Notes: generated from the letters alone by a model not told the origin. DNA of 54,465 bases from Comamonadaceae bacterium (GCA_947455145.1 CANGME010000019.1:1-54465); one strand, 5' to 3'; shown: positions 8,429 to 16,677, counted from the stretch's first letter. Program-made: numbers and translations.

Positions 8429-8797
8429 ATGCGTAAATACAGCGAAGAACACGTTTGGATTAATGTAGAAGGCCAAAGTGCCATCGTCGGCATCACCCAC
8501 CACGCTCAAGACACACTCGGCGATGTCGTTTTTGTCGAACTCCCTCAAGTCGGCAGCGTCCTCGAGCAAGGCGCAGTGGCGGGGGTGGTGGAGTCCGTCA
8601 AGGCAGCAGCAGATGTGTTCATGCCGGTGTTGGGCGAGATCACCGAAGTGAACGAGGCCCTGCGCGACGATCCATCCTTGGCGAACAGCGATCCCCTGGG
8701 CGCGGGGTGGTTCTTCAAGATCAAGATGATTGAGCCTGCACAGCTTTTGGCATTGCTGGATGAATCTGCTTATGCCACGCTTTTAGCCAACAACTGA
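8429..8797 (+). CDS. gcvH: Glycine cleavage system H protein
   Basis: GcvH carries the methylamine intermediate of glycine on a lipoyl arm between the P, T and L proteins of the glycine cleavage system. The 122-residue protein has the family fold and the lipoylated lysine at Lys58 in the motif VVESVKAAAD; the N-terminus YSEEHVWINVEG is also typical. The ATG at 8429 is chosen because a GGAG site lies six bases upstream; an ATG at 8411 would add six residues. Neither gcvT nor gcvP is present nearby, so the gene stands alone. It is divergent from an enzyme that probably makes glycine, a suggestive but unproven link. No glycine riboswitch is seen in the 95-base upstream gap. Confidence 0.93.
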   Translation: MRKYSEEHVWINVEGQSAIVGITHHAQDTLGDVVFVELPQVGSVLEQGAVAGVVESVKAAADVFMPVLGEITEVNEALRDDPSLANSDPLGAGWFFKIKMIEPAQLLALLDESAYATLLANN

Positions 8798-8943
8798 TTC
8801 TGAACCGCAGAATGAACTACAAATCACGCGACCAAAAAGTTGTAGCGAGATTTACAACAACAATTTTTAGGCAACCAACATTCGGATCATATTAGTCATT
8901 TATTCTCTGATCTTCCCATGATTCGATTCCTCCTGGAATTGAG

Positions 8944-8962
8944 ATCCTGAAGGATTTTTTTT
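8944..8962 (+). terminator. Weak candidate terminator downstream of gcvH
   Basis: A short ATCC/GGAT stem (8944-8947 with 8952-8955) is followed by eight T residues. The stem is only four base pairs, so this is a weak call. The rest of 8798-8986 holds no gene; a GTTGTA/TACAAC inverted repeat lies at 8839-8858 with unknown role. Confidence 0.35.
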
Positions 8963-8986
8963 CGTCCCTGGTACTTGTGTTGACTT

Positions 8987-9568
8987 TTACAACAACGAAT
9001 CAGGCAGCTTAAGAAAATGATCGCGATAGTGCTTCAATTCTTCAATCGACTCGTTCACGTCCGCCAACGCCGTGTGCTTCTGCTGCTTCTTGAAGCCGCT
9101 GAAAACATCAGGCCGCCAGCGGCGGGCTAGCTCTTTAAGCGTGCTGACGTCCAGGTTGCGGTAGTGAAAGAAGGTCTCCAGCTTGGGCATGTACTTGGCC
9201 AGAAATCGCCTATCCTGGCCAATGCTGTTGCCGCACATGGGCGTGGTGGCTTTGGGGACGTATTGGCTCAAGAAAGCGAGCAACTGGATTTCTGCTTCCG
9301 CCTCGGTCAGGGTCGATGCTTTGACCTTGTCGATCAAGCCGCTTTTGCCATGCGTGCCCTTGTTCCACTTGTCCATCTTGCCCAGCAGCTCGTCGCTCTG
9401 GTGGATGACAAGCACCGGGCCTTCGACGCGCGGCGTCAGGTGCGGTCCGGTGACGATGACGGCGATTTCGATGATGCGTTCGTTCTCGGGGTTGAGCCCG
9501 GTCATCTCGCAGTCGAGCCAGACGAGGTTGAGCTCAGATTTGGTGAGTGGGGGATTGGATTCGGCCAT
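8987..9568 (-). CDS. orn: Oligoribonuclease
   Basis: Orn is a 3'-5' exonuclease that degrades RNA oligonucleotides of two to five bases, including the pGpG product of cyclic-di-GMP turnover. The 193-residue protein shows the DEDDh exonuclease motifs in order: WLDCEMTGL near residue 17, the [12 protein letters not shown] strand, [11 protein letters not shown] in the middle and [10 protein letters not shown] near the end. I start at the ATG at 9568 ([17 protein letters not shown]), as in the family; longer in-frame starts run into the divergent protease gene. Its start is only 37 bases from the start of that gene, so the two promoters must be closely packed or overlap the coding regions. Confidence 0.95.
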   Translation of the reverse strand: MAESNPPLTKSELNLVWLDCEMTGLNPENERIIEIAVIVTGPHLTPRVEGPVLVIHQSDELLGKMDKWNKGTHGKSGLIDKVKASTLTEAEAEIQLLAFLSQYVPKATTPMCGNSIGQDRRFLAKYMPKLETFFHYRNLDVSTLKELARRWRPDVFSGFKKQQKHTALADVNESIEELKHYRDHFLKLPDSLL

Positions 9569-9605
9569 ACACGGGATTGTCACCGATGGCCTAAACTCCA
9601 CGCCT

Positions 9606-10880
9606 ATGCTTAACCCCGCCTCTCTCCCCTCTTCATTGATGTTGACCTTCACTTTTGCACTGGCCTTGTTGCTCGGTCTTGGGGTGAAGTTCTGGCTGGC
9701 CTCGCGCCAGATCCGGCATGTGGCGCGCCACCGCGATGCGGTGCCTGCCGCCTTTGCCAGCACCATCACGCTACCCGCCCACCAAAAGGCCGCTGATTAC
9801 ACCCTGGTCAAGGCCCGTTTTGGCCTGCTGGAATTGGCGCTGGGCACGGTCATCTTGATCGGCTGGACGCTGCTGGGTGGCCTAGACGCTTTAAATCAAG
9901 TGCTGCTGGCCTGGCTGGGCACGGGCATGACGCAACAACTGGCTTTAATCGCGGCCTTCACCTTGATTGGCGGCTTGATCGAGCTGCCCATCACCCTGTA
10001 CCAGACCTTTGTGATTGAGGAGCGCTTTGGCTTCAACAAGATGACGCTCAAGCTGTGGCTGGCAGACCTGCTCAAGTCCAGCGTGGTGGGCGTGCTGATT
10101 GGCTTGCCGATTGTGGCGCTGATCTTGTGGGTGATGGGCGCGACGGGCGCGTGGTGGTGGCTGTGGGCCTGGGGCATTTGGATGGGTTTTAACCTGCTGC
10201 TGTTAATGATTTACCCCACCTTCATTGCCCCGCTGTTCAACAAGTTCAAGCCGCTGGAAGATGAGTCGCTCAAGGCCCGCGTCACCGCGCTGATGCAGCG
10301 CTGCGGCTTTGCCGCCAAGGGTCTGTTTGTGATGGACGGCAGCAAGCGCAGCGCCCATGCCAACGCCTATTTCACCGGCTTTGGTGCGGCCAAACGGGTA
10401 GTGTTTTTTGACACACTGCTGAACAAGCTCAGCCCGGCTGAAGTGGACGCCGTGCTGGCGCATGAGCTCGGCCACTTCAAGCACAAGCACATCATCAAAC
10501 GCATCGTCAGCCTGTTTGCGCTGAGCCTGCTGGGCTTTGCCCTGCTGGGCTGGCTGGCTACGCAAATTTGGTTTTACACCGGCTTGGGTGTGGCCCCTCA
10601 ACTGAACGCCCCCAACGACGCGCTGGCCTTGCTGCTGTTTTTGATGGTGTCGCCAATTTTCAGCTTCTTTATCGCGCCACTCTCGGCCATGGTCTCGCGC
10701 AAACATGAGTTTGAAGCGGACGCCTACGCCGTGGCGCAAACCAGCGGCGTTGACCTTAGCAGCGCGCTGCTCAAGCTGTATGAAGACAACGCCTCCACGC
10801 TGACGCCCGACCCGATTTACGTGAAGTTTTACTACTCGCACCCGCCTGCGTCTGAACGTCTGGCGAGGATGGCTGTATGA
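9606..10880 (+). CDS. M48 family Ste24-like membrane metalloprotease
   Basis: This 424-residue integral membrane zinc protease resembles CAAX prenyl protease 1 (Ste24). It has several hydrophobic segments, and the zinc site HELGH is at residues 286-290 ([13 protein letters not shown]), with the third ligand Glu in the later [11 protein letters not shown] segment. Residues 30-60 ([12 protein letters not shown] ... HQKAADYT) are typical of the betaproteobacterial members. Bacterial substrates are unknown because prenylated CAAX proteins are absent; a role in membrane protein quality control is inferred. The start at 9606 matches the family; an in-frame ATG at 9639 is an alternative because neither has a clear ribosome binding site. 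Its stop overlaps the phhB start as ATGA. Confidence 0.9.
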   Translation: MLNPASLPSSLMLTFTFALALLLGLGVKFWLASRQIRHVARHRDAVPAAFASTITLPAHQKAADYTLVKARFGLLELALGTVILIGWTLLGGLDALNQVLLAWLGTGMTQQLALIAAFTLIGGLIELPITLYQTFVIEERFGFNKMTLKLWLADLLKSSVVGVLIGLPIVALILWVMGATGAWWWLWAWGIWMGFNLLLLMIYPTFIAPLFNKFKPLEDESLKARVTALMQRCGFAAKGLFVMDGSKRSAHANAYFTGFGAAKRVVFFDTLLNKLSPAEVDAVLAHELGHFKHKHIIKRIVSLFALSLLGFALLGWLATQIWFYTGLGVAPQLNAPNDALALLLFLMVSPIFSFFIAPLSAMVSRKHEFEADAYAVAQTSGVDLSSALLKLYEDNASTLTPDPIYVKFYYSHPPASERLARMAV

Positions 10881-11185
10881 GCACCCCAGCTCGCCGTGCC
10901 TTGAGCGCCACCGAGATTGTCACCAGCCTGTCCAAGCTCGAAGGCTGGACACTGAGTGGCGACGGTGCTGACTTGGCCATTGAGAAAACCTACGCCTTTG
11001 CCAACTACTACGCGACCATGGCGTTTGTGAATGCTGCGGCCTTCATTGCGCACCAGCAAGACCATCACCCCGCGTTGACGGTTCACTACAGCCGTTGTGT
11101 GGTGCGCTACAACACGCACGATGTGGCTGGCCTGTCTGTGCGCGATTTTGACTGTGCGGCGCGGCTTGATGCCCTGCTGGCTTGA
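10877..11185 (+). CDS. phhB: Pterin-4-alpha-carbinolamine dehydratase
   Basis: This 102-residue protein dehydrates 4a-hydroxytetrahydrobiopterin and so recycles the pterin cofactor used by aromatic amino acid hydroxylases. The catalytic His cluster HQQDHHP near residue 55-62 and the following NTHD are intact, and the length is that of the family. No phenylalanine hydroxylase lies beside it, so it may instead serve pterin turnover generally. It overlaps the upstream Ste24-like protease by ATGA and is followed directly by rsgA, making a three-gene unit in which the functions are not obviously related. Confidence 0.93.
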   Translation: MSTPARRALSATEIVTSLSKLEGWTLSGDGADLAIEKTYAFANYYATMAFVNAAAFIAHQQDHHPALTVHYSRCVVRYNTHDVAGLSVRDFDCAARLDALLA

Positions 11186-11193
11186 GGTCGCAT

Positions 11194-12141
11194 TTGAGTA
11201 CGCATAAACCGCCCGTGCAAGGGCTAAAGCAGGGCTTGGTGGTAGCAGGACATGGCCGCCACGTCATGGTGGAAACCCCCGAGGGCCAACGGCTGATTTG
11301 CCACCCGCGTGGCAAGAAAAGCCAGTGCGTGGTGGGTGACCGTGTACTGTGGCAGGCTACGACCGATGAAGGCACGATTGAAAAGGTCGAGCCACGGCGC
11401 AACTTGTTTTACCGCCAGGATGAAATTCGTACAAAGTCCTTCGCCGCCAATCTGGACCAGGTGCTGATCCTTATTGCCGCCGACCCGGTGTTTTCTGAGA
11501 GCCAACTCACCCGCGCACTCATCGCCGCTGAGGCAGAAGACATCACCCCGGTGATAGCTTTAAACAAGAGCGATCTGGGCGAGATGTTTACTAGGGCATG
11601 GGAGCGACTGGCCCCCTACCGGCGCATGGGCTATACCGTCTTGCCGCTGTGCCTCAGGCCTGGCGCCTCTGGCGATGACGCGGATGCATCGGTGCGGGTA
11701 TTGAACGAGAAGCTGGAGGGCAAGACGACGCTGGTGTTGGGGCCTTCAGGCTCGGGCAAAAGCACGCTCATCAACCTGCTGGTGCCAGGTGCGCAAGTGG
11801 TCACCGGTGAGATTTCGACCGCGCTGAATTCGGGCAAGCACACCACCACCAGCACCAACTGGTATTGGACCGACAAGGCCAGAACAACCGCCTTGATCGA
11901 CTCCCCCGGCTTTCAAGAATTTGGGCTACAGCACATTGACCCCATGCACCTGGCCAACTTGATGCCCGACTTGAAGCCCTGGATCAAGAACTGCCGCTTC
12001 TACAACTGCACGCATTTGCATGAACCTGGCTGCGGCGTGATGGCTGAAGCAAAATCAGACGCTAGCCCTTTGAATATTAGCGTAACACGCTATAAAATTT
12101 ATAGTGATTTGTTTGCAGAGTTGTCTCAAACGCGGTATTGA
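11194..12141 (+). CDS. rsgA: Ribosome small subunit-dependent GTPase A
   Basis: RsgA is a circularly permuted GTPase that checks late maturation of the 30S subunit. The 315-residue protein has an N-terminal OB fold, then the permuted GTPase motifs in the order G4 (LNKSDL), G1 (GPSGSGKST) and G3 (DSPGF), and a C-terminal zinc-binding domain with the Cys/His pattern NCTHLHEPGC. I choose the TTG at 11194, which has a GAGG site six bases upstream; a TTG at 11182 overlapping the phhB stop is possible. The C-terminal tail between the zinc motif and RYKIYS is a few residues longer than I expect and is coded by an AT-rich repeat-like stretch (12052-12105). Confidence 0.95.
   Translation: MSTHKPPVQGLKQGLVVAGHGRHVMVETPEGQRLICHPRGKKSQCVVGDRVLWQATTDEGTIEKVEPRRNLFYRQDEIRTKSFAANLDQVLILIAADPVFSESQLTRALIAAEAEDITPVIALNKSDLGEMFTRAWERLAPYRRMGYTVLPLCLRPGASGDDADASVRVLNEKLEGKTTLVLGPSGSGKSTLINLLVPGAQVVTGEISTALNSGKHTTTSTNWYWTDKARTTALIDSPGFQEFGLQHIDPMHLANLMPDLKPWIKNCRFYNCTHLHEPGCGVMAEAKSDASPLNISVTRYKIYSDLFAELSQTRY
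12052..12105 (+). repeat. In-frame AT-rich short repeat, copy 2
   Basis: This is a 54-base AT-rich segment inside the 3' end of rsgA. By hand count it agrees with the complement of 38072-38125 at about 33 of 54 positions without a gap, and it shares spaced anchors with 7978-8031. Its last part codes for RYKIYS, which also fits the RsgA family, so part of the similarity could be chance. Confidence 0.5.
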
Positions 12142-12154
12142 CCAGGTCAACTGA

Positions 12155-13114
12155 TCAGCCTAGCAAGCGGGCCAGGGTGAGCAGGGCCAGCAGTACCAGC
12201 CACATCACCACCGAGCGCCAGACCAAACCGACGACGCTGGTCAGATGCGCCAGCTCGGGCTCTGGCCGCAGTGCTGTCGGTGATGTCACATCTTCCTCAG
12301 TTGCACCCTCCACCACGACCGATGCAGCACCCAACTGCACATTCACAGCACCTGCGGTTGCCGCCAAAATGACGCCGTCGTTGTTCGGCTCAGACTGCGA
12401 TTCATACAATCGCCAGCCATCAATCGCTTCCTCAAAACTACCCACAACGGCAAAGCCCGTTGCAGTGATGCGGGCCGGAAGCCAGTCCACCCCCGCCCAG
12501 GCGCGGGAAGCAAATGTTTGCGTCAATTCGCTCACGGGTTGAGCCGGTTGGCTAGCCATGTGATGCCAATAGCGGTTCACAAATTCAGCCATCCGGTACA
12601 GCACCGCCCCTGTCGGGCCCAGGCCAAAAGCGGCCAAAACGGAGAACCAACTCAACACGCCAAACACATGGCGATGGGCCGAGATGACCGAATGCTCAAT
12701 CACCTGACGAATGATCTCGCGGCGTGGCAATTCGCTCGCATCAATCTGCTCCCAAGTGGCCAGCAGGCTGCGCGCTTTGGCTTCATCGCCCGCGTTCAGC
12801 GCCTTGCGAATTTCGGTGAAATGATGACTGAATTGACGAAAACCCAGAGTCACGTATAGCACCGCCACGTTCCAGACCATGGCCGCAAACCACCCCCATT
12901 GCACCAGCAACACCCAATGCAGAACCAGGGCCACAAGGGTAGGCACGCCAACCGCCATGCCCCAGGCCAGCCAGCTATGGGGCTTAGCCCCAGCATCAAA
13001 ATTTCGAATGACCCAGCGCACCCACGCTCGCATGTTGGTGTGCACGAAATTACCGCTCTTCAACGGGCGGGCTTGTTCCAACAGGAAGGCAAGGAGGATG
13101 GCAAAAAAGCTCAT
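12155..13114 (-). CDS. CobD/CbiB-like inner membrane protein
   Basis: This 319-residue membrane protein resembles the CobD/CbiB family (adenosylcobinamide-phosphate synthase-like). It opens with the membrane segment MSFFAILLAFLLEQARPL and has further hydrophobic segments near residues 60-95, 150-175 and 290-315. Members annotated this way in Burkholderiales usually lie outside cobalamin operons, and no cobalamin gene is seen here, so synthesis of cobinamide is doubtful. An AmpE-like sensing or an unknown envelope role is equally possible. It is convergent with rsgA (13 bases between stops) and 22 bases downstream of nudL on the same strand, so they are likely co-transcribed. Confidence 0.75.
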   Translation of the reverse strand: MSFFAILLAFLLEQARPLKSGNFVHTNMRAWVRWVIRNFDAGAKPHSWLAWGMAVGVPTLVALVLHWVLLVQWGWFAAMVWNVAVLYVTLGFRQFSHHFTEIRKALNAGDEAKARSLLATWEQIDASELPRREIIRQVIEHSVISAHRHVFGVLSWFSVLAAFGLGPTGAVLYRMAEFVNRYWHHMASQPAQPVSELTQTFASRAWAGVDWLPARITATGFAVVGSFEEAIDGWRLYESQSEPNNDGVILAATAGAVNVQLGAASVVVEGATEEDVTSPTALRPEPELAHLTSVVGLVWRSVVMWLVLLALLTLARLLG

Positions 13115-13136
13115 GCTGCCATCATAACGGCCTGAC

Positions 13137-13838
13137 TCAAGCGATCAGGAAACGGTAGAAATTTCGCAGCATGCCGGCGGTAGCGCCCCAGATAAAACGC
13201 TCGGTTTGCACGTCTTGGTAGGGAATGGAATACCACTGACGTTCCAGGCCTTCAGCAGTGAAGCTGTGCCTGCGGTGATGGGCTGGGTTCATCAAAAAAT
13301 CAAGCGGCACCTCAAACACATCGGCCACTTCGCCCGTGTTGGGCGTCAGGGTGAAGCCCGGTTTAACCAACGCCACTACGGGTGTGACGATGAAGGCGCT
13401 GCCGGTGGTGTAGATAGGCAGCGAGCCCAGCACCTGGATGAACTCGGCGCTCAGGCCCACCTCTTCTTGCGCTTCACGCAAGGCCGCCATCACGGCGTCT
13501 ACGTCTGTGTCGTCCACCTTGCCGCCAGGGAAGGCAATTTGCCCCGAATGGTTGCTCAAGTGGCTGGTGCGCTGGGTCAGCAGAACCGTAGGTTGCTCTC
13601 GTTCAATGATGGCGATGAGCACCGAAGCCTGAACCATCCCCCGTTGTGTAAAGCGCGGTTCACCCAATATCTCAGGCGACCAAGCGGGGGGACTTGAAAA
13701 CCGCTGGCGCAAGGCAGCGGGTTGCAACTGCGCTGGGGTGACCGCAGGCAAGCGGTGACCCTGCTCCAGCACGGGAACCATGCGGGGATCGAAGTTGGGC
13801 AACTTAGACAAGGGCGTGAAGGGTTGAGGGAGGGTCAC
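13137..13838 (-). CDS. Nudix hydrolase, probable CoA pyrophosphatase (NudL type)
   Basis: This 233-residue Nudix enzyme is predicted to split coenzyme A and its derivatives into 3',5'-ADP and phosphopantetheine. The Nudix box is intact (GGKVDDTDVDAVMAALREAQ followed by EEVGL), and just before it is the UPF0035/CoA motif LLTQRTSHLSNHSGQIAFPG that separates CoA pyrophosphatases from other Nudix proteins. The start is a GTG at 13838 with only a weak ribosome binding site, and the N-terminal about 60 residues are poorly conserved in the family. It is followed by the CbiB-like gene. Confidence 0.88.
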   Translation of the reverse strand: MTLPQPFTPLSKLPNFDPRMVPVLEQGHRLPAVTPAQLQPAALRQRFSSPPAWSPEILGEPRFTQRGMVQASVLIAIIEREQPTVLLTQRTSHLSNHSGQIAFPGGKVDDTDVDAVMAALREAQEEVGLSAEFIQVLGSLPIYTTGSAFIVTPVVALVKPGFTLTPNTGEVADVFEVPLDFLMNPAHHRRHSFTAEGLERQWYSIPYQDVQTERFIWGATAGMLRNFYRFLIA

Positions 13839-13877
13839 CTGCGGGCCTGCTGCAAATCATCAAGGCTTTGAAAACAA

Positions 13878-13912
13878 AAAAGCCGCCACTAGCAAACACC
13901 AGGGCGGCTTTT
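13878..13912 (-). terminator. Terminator of the rpsP-rplS operon
   Basis: A perfect 10-bp stem (13878-13887 with 13903-13912) ends, read on the minus strand, in a long U run interrupted by one G. It lies 17 bases beyond the rplS stop codon and marks the end of the ribosomal operon. The symmetric A and T flanks would allow function in both directions, although no plus-strand gene ends here. Confidence 0.9.
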
Positions 13913-13928
13913 AAAGGGCAAGCTCGCT

Positions 13929-14303
13929 TTAAGCGGCGGATGCGGCCCGGTTAGGGAGCTTTTCTTTGATACGAGCCGACTTGCCGCTGCGGTCACGCAG
14001 GTAGTACAGCTTGGCGCGGCGCACATCACCACGGCGCTTGACTTCAATGCCAGCGATCAGCGGGCTGTAGGTTTGGAAGGTACGCTCGACGCCTTCTCCG
14101 CTGGAGATTTTGCGAACGATGAAGCCGCTGTTCAGGCCGCGGTTGCGCTTGGCAATCACAACGCCTTCATAGGCCTGCACTCGCTTACGCGTGCCTTCAA
14201 CCACGTTGACGCTCACGATGACCGTGTCGCCAGGGGCGAATGCGGGGATTTTTTTACCGAGACGAGCAATTTCTTCTTGCTCAAGGATTTGGATCAGGTT
14301 CAT
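13929..14303 (-). CDS. rplS: 50S ribosomal protein L19
   Basis: L19 lies at the interface of the 50S and 30S subunits. The 124-residue protein has the standard start [15 protein letters not shown] and the conserved core [20 protein letters not shown] and [11 protein letters not shown]. The C-terminal tail ([12 protein letters not shown]) is slightly longer than in gammaproteobacteria, as usual for betaproteobacteria. A good GAGGA ribosome binding site sits six bases before the ATG. It is the last gene of the rpsP-rimM-trmD-rplS operon, after a 127-base spacer that contains a small hairpin (14332-14348). Confidence 0.98.
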   Translation of the reverse strand: MNLIQILEQEEIARLGKKIPAFAPGDTVIVSVNVVEGTRKRVQAYEGVVIAKRNRGLNSGFIVRKISSGEGVERTFQTYSPLIAGIEVKRRGDVRRAKLYYLRDRSGKSARIKEKLPNRAASAA

Positions 14304-14331
14304 AGTTTCCTCACGTGATCATGTTCGCGCC

Positions 14332-14348
14332 AGTGTCAGGATGACACT
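14332..14348 (-). promoter_or_regulatory. Hairpin in the trmD-rplS spacer
   Basis: A perfect 7-bp stem with a 3-base loop (AGTGTCA / TGACACT) lies about 28 bases upstream of the rplS start. There is no U tract, so it is not a terminator. It may affect rplS translation or mRNA processing, since ribosomal protein genes must be made in far greater amounts than the upstream trmD. This is inferred from position only. Confidence 0.4.
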
Positions 14349-14430
14349 CCATGTTTGAAACCTTAAAGTAAGGTCAAACGGCCGCACAGAGGATCGATAA
14401 GCCCTCAATTATAGCAATGTCGGCGCGGTC

Positions 14431-15177
14431 TCAATCCGACTTGGCCAGAAAGGCTTCATCCTGCACTGTGAGTCGCCCCGCAGCACGTGCCTGCTCAATG
14501 AGTTCGGGGCGAAGTCTTGCAGTGAGTTGCAAGCGCTGGTCGCGCCGCCAGCGCTCAATCTGCACATGGTGGCCCGAGAGTAAGGCCTCGGGCACTTTGT
14601 GGCCTTCCCAGGCTTCTGGGCGGGTGTAGTGGTGGCAATCCAGCAGGCCATCCAGAGCGGGGTTGAAGCTGTCGAGTTGGTGGCTTTGCGCATCATTGAG
14701 TACGCCAGGTTGCAGGCGCGCCACCGCATCCAGCAAGGCCATGGCGGCAATCTCTCCGCCGGAGAGCACGAAGTCCCCCAGGCTGATCTGCTCGTCCACA
14801 TGGGCATCAATAAAACGCTGGTCGATGCCCTCATAGCGGCCACACACCAAAATGGCCCCAGCGCTACCCGCCCAGCGCTCCACCATGGCATGATTCAGCG
14901 GCTTGCCAAGAGGTGAAAACAAAACCACCGGGGCCGTGTCGCCGCGCTCTGTGCGCACGTGCTGCAAGCAGCGGGTCAGCGGCTCGGCCATCATGACCAT
15001 GCCGGGGCCACCACCAAAGGGGCGGTCATCCACACGGCGGTAGTTGCCCTGCGCAAAATCACGGGGGTTGCTCAAATGCACATCTACCTGCCCGGACTCA
15101 AACGCACGTCGGGTAATGCCGACCGTGAGTTGAGGCGCGAAAAGCTCAGGGAAGAGGGTTAGAACATCGAAGCGCAT
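14431..15177 (-). CDS. trmD: tRNA (guanine-N1-)-methyltransferase
   Basis: TrmD methylates G37 next to the anticodon of tRNAs reading CCN, CUN and CGG codons, preventing frameshifting. The 248-residue protein has the SPOUT-fold landmarks: MRFDVLTLFPELF at the N-terminus, PFGGGPGMVM near residue 57, the SAM-binding trefoil knot (LVCGRYEGIDQRF, LSGGEIAAMALLDA) and the C-terminal helical domain. It is the third gene of the rpsP operon, 37 bases after rimM. Confidence 0.97.
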   Translation of the reverse strand: MRFDVLTLFPELFAPQLTVGITRRAFESGQVDVHLSNPRDFAQGNYRRVDDRPFGGGPGMVMMAEPLTRCLQHVRTERGDTAPVVLFSPLGKPLNHAMVERWAGSAGAILVCGRYEGIDQRFIDAHVDEQISLGDFVLSGGEIAAMALLDAVARLQPGVLNDAQSHQLDSFNPALDGLLDCHHYTRPEAWEGHKVPEALLSGHHVQIERWRRDQRLQLTARLRPELIEQARAAGRLTVQDEAFLAKSD

Positions 15178-15214
15178 GGAAATGCTCTGTGACTTCGCAC
15201 ATCAAGCGAAAAGT

Positions 15215-15778
15215 TCAGTAGTCGGGTTGCCAGTCCACCCGGATCTGGCGTGCGGTCAAGTCCACGTCATCGACATAGGCAGCAACGAAGGGGATCATGC
15301 GTTCTTGCGGTTTGCCGTCTTGCTCGTAGCCGATGACCAACACGGTTTGCGGGCCGGTAGAGATGAGCTCACTCACCTGGCCGAGCAACAGACCTTCACG
15401 GTTGACAACATCCAGACCGATCAAATCAACCCAGTAGTACTCGTCTTTATCCGCCGTAGGAAAGCTGGAGCGTGCAATAAAAATGCGCGCGCCGCGCAAG
15501 GCTTCGGCAGCGGTGCGATCCACCACCTCACGCGAGGTAGCTACAACCGTACCGGAATGTATTTTGGATTCTTGGATGGCGAGCTTGAGCACACCAGAAA
15601 AAGTTTTTAAACCTTTTTCAGCGGGCAAAAGAAACCAACGCTTGGAAGAAAAGAGTGCCTCGGGGTCAGCGCTGTAAGGTAGAACCTTGAACCAACCCTT
15701 GATGCCCCAGGCATCTGTGATGCGCCCAACTTCGATGGCATCTGCTGGCAGTTCAGCAGTTTCGAGGTTGGGGATCAT
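15215..15778 (-). CDS. rimM: Ribosome maturation factor RimM
   Basis: RimM binds ribosomal protein S19 and assists assembly of the 30S head. The 187-residue protein has the N-terminal RimM barrel (VGRITDAWGIKGWFKV) and the C-terminal PRC-barrel (EYYWVDLIGLDVVN and later MIPFVAAYVDDVD). The last residues IRVDWQPDY match the family end. It lies nine bases after rpsP within the operon. Residues 80-90 are lysine-rich compared with relatives but the gene is intact. Confidence 0.96.
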   Translation of the reverse strand: MIPNLETAELPADAIEVGRITDAWGIKGWFKVLPYSADPEALFSSKRWFLLPAEKGLKTFSGVLKLAIQESKIHSGTVVATSREVVDRTAAEALRGARIFIARSSFPTADKDEYYWVDLIGLDVVNREGLLLGQVSELISTGPQTVLVIGYEQDGKPQERMIPFVAAYVDDVDLTARQIRVDWQPDY

Positions 15779-15787
15779 TGGACTGGA

Positions 15788-16039
15788 TTAAGCAGCCTTC
15801 TTGGCGGCTTGGTTGATCAGACGTTCCACCGTGGGGGAAGCCTGAGCACCAACACCACGCCAGTACGTCAGACGATCCTGAGCGATGCGGATGCTTTCTT
15901 CATTAGCGGTAGCGATAGGGTTGTAAAAACCAATGCGCTCAATGAAACGGCCGTCACGACGGTTGCGCTTGTCGGTCACGACAATATTGAAGAACGGACG
16001 GGCTTTAGCGCCGCCACGGGAGAGTCGAATGACGACCAT
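15788..16039 (-). CDS. rpsP: 30S ribosomal protein S16
   Basis: S16 is an early assembly protein of the 30S body. The 83-residue protein is full length, begins [20 protein letters not shown] and ends with a Lys/Ala tail. The ATG at 16039 has an AAGGA site six bases upstream; the 31 codons of open frame before it are not part of the gene. It heads the rpsP-rimM-trmD-rplS operon. Confidence 0.98.
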   Translation of the reverse strand: MVVIRLSRGGAKARPFFNIVVTDKRNRRDGRFIERIGFYNPIATANEESIRIAQDRLTYWRGVGAQASPTVERLINQAAKKAA

Positions 16040-16055
16040 AGTGAATCCTTTGGAA

Positions 16056-16074
16056 GCTGGTTTTAATGACCAGC
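16056..16074 (-). promoter_or_regulatory. Leader hairpin directly upstream of the rpsP ribosome binding site
   Basis: A 6-bp stem GCTGGT/ACCAGC with a 7-base loop lies four to five bases upstream of the AAGGA site of rpsP. Its position would allow it to affect access of ribosomes to the first gene of the operon. No U tract follows. A regulatory role is inferred only. Confidence 0.35.
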
Positions 16075-16147
16075 CATGAGAGCAAATAACCCAGTGCTTG
16101 AGACACGCAACTGACCACCCGGCCAGCGGCACACTGAATAGCCTCCT

Positions 16148-16156
16148 AGTGTAGCA
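16148..16156 (-). promoter_or_regulatory. Extended -10 promoter candidate for the rpsP operon
   Basis: Read on the minus strand this is TGCTACACT, an extended -10 element (TGn plus TACACT). It would start a leader of about 100 bases before rpsP. No convincing -35 box is visible at 17 bases, which is acceptable for extended -10 promoters. Confidence 0.4.
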
Positions 16157-16182
16157 TTTTTAACCCCCCGCAGCATTCGCAG

Positions 16183-16677
16183 ATGACTCGCACTGATAAT
16201 GAAGGCATGTTAAAAAACAAAACTACCGCCACTTGGCTCGCTTTACTGGGTGGCCCTTTAGGCTTGCACCGTTTTTATCTGTATGGCTTGGGCGACTCGA
16301 TCGGCTGGCTCCTGCCAATCCCCACCGCGCTAGGTTGGTATGGGGTGCAAAGGGCGCAGCAACTGGGTCTGGACGATCAGACCAGCTGGCTGCTGATTCC
16401 ATTGCTTGGTTTTGCCATTGCAACCGGGGGCTTGACCGCGATTGTGTACGGCTTGATGGCGCAAGAAAAGTGGAATGCCCGCTTCAATAGCAACGCTGCG
16501 CTGGAGCACCCCGCTGGTGCAAGCCACTGGCTGACCATCGGGGCCGTTGTTTGCGCTTTGCTGATTGGCACCACAGCCTTGATGTCGAGCCTGGCCTTCA
16601 GCTTTCAGCGCTACTTTGAGTACCAAGTCGAGGCCTCACGGGCCATCAGCCAAACACCCGACCCGTCCTCAAAATAA
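16183..16677 (+). CDS. TM2-domain membrane protein
   Basis: This 164-residue inner membrane protein has an N-terminal TM2 domain with the family hallmark of two hydrophobic helices linked by a Gly/His turn (WLALLGGPLGLHRFYLYGLGD), another helix near residue 70-90 and a last one near 118-140. The function of bacterial TM2 proteins is not established. The ATG at 16207 (MLKNKTTATW) is an alternative start and matches relatives well; neither start has a good ribosome binding site. Its 3' end overlaps the convergent phosphate transporter gene by nine bases. Confidence 0.8.
   Translation: MTRTDNEGMLKNKTTATWLALLGGPLGLHRFYLYGLGDSIGWLLPIPTALGWYGVQRAQQLGLDDQTSWLLIPLLGFAIATGGLTAIVYGLMAQEKWNARFNSNAALEHPAGASHWLTIGAVVCALLIGTTALMSSLAFSFQRYFEYQVEASRAISQTPDPSSK

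Noticed and set aside
8839-8858. GTTGTA/TACAAC inverted repeat as an operator
   Set aside because: Six-base arms with an 8-base spacer in an AT-rich gap are too weak to call, and no regulator gene is next to it.
9183-9605. Extended Ste24-like protein starting at 9183
   Set aside because: This stretch is the antisense of orn; the family homology begins after 9606.
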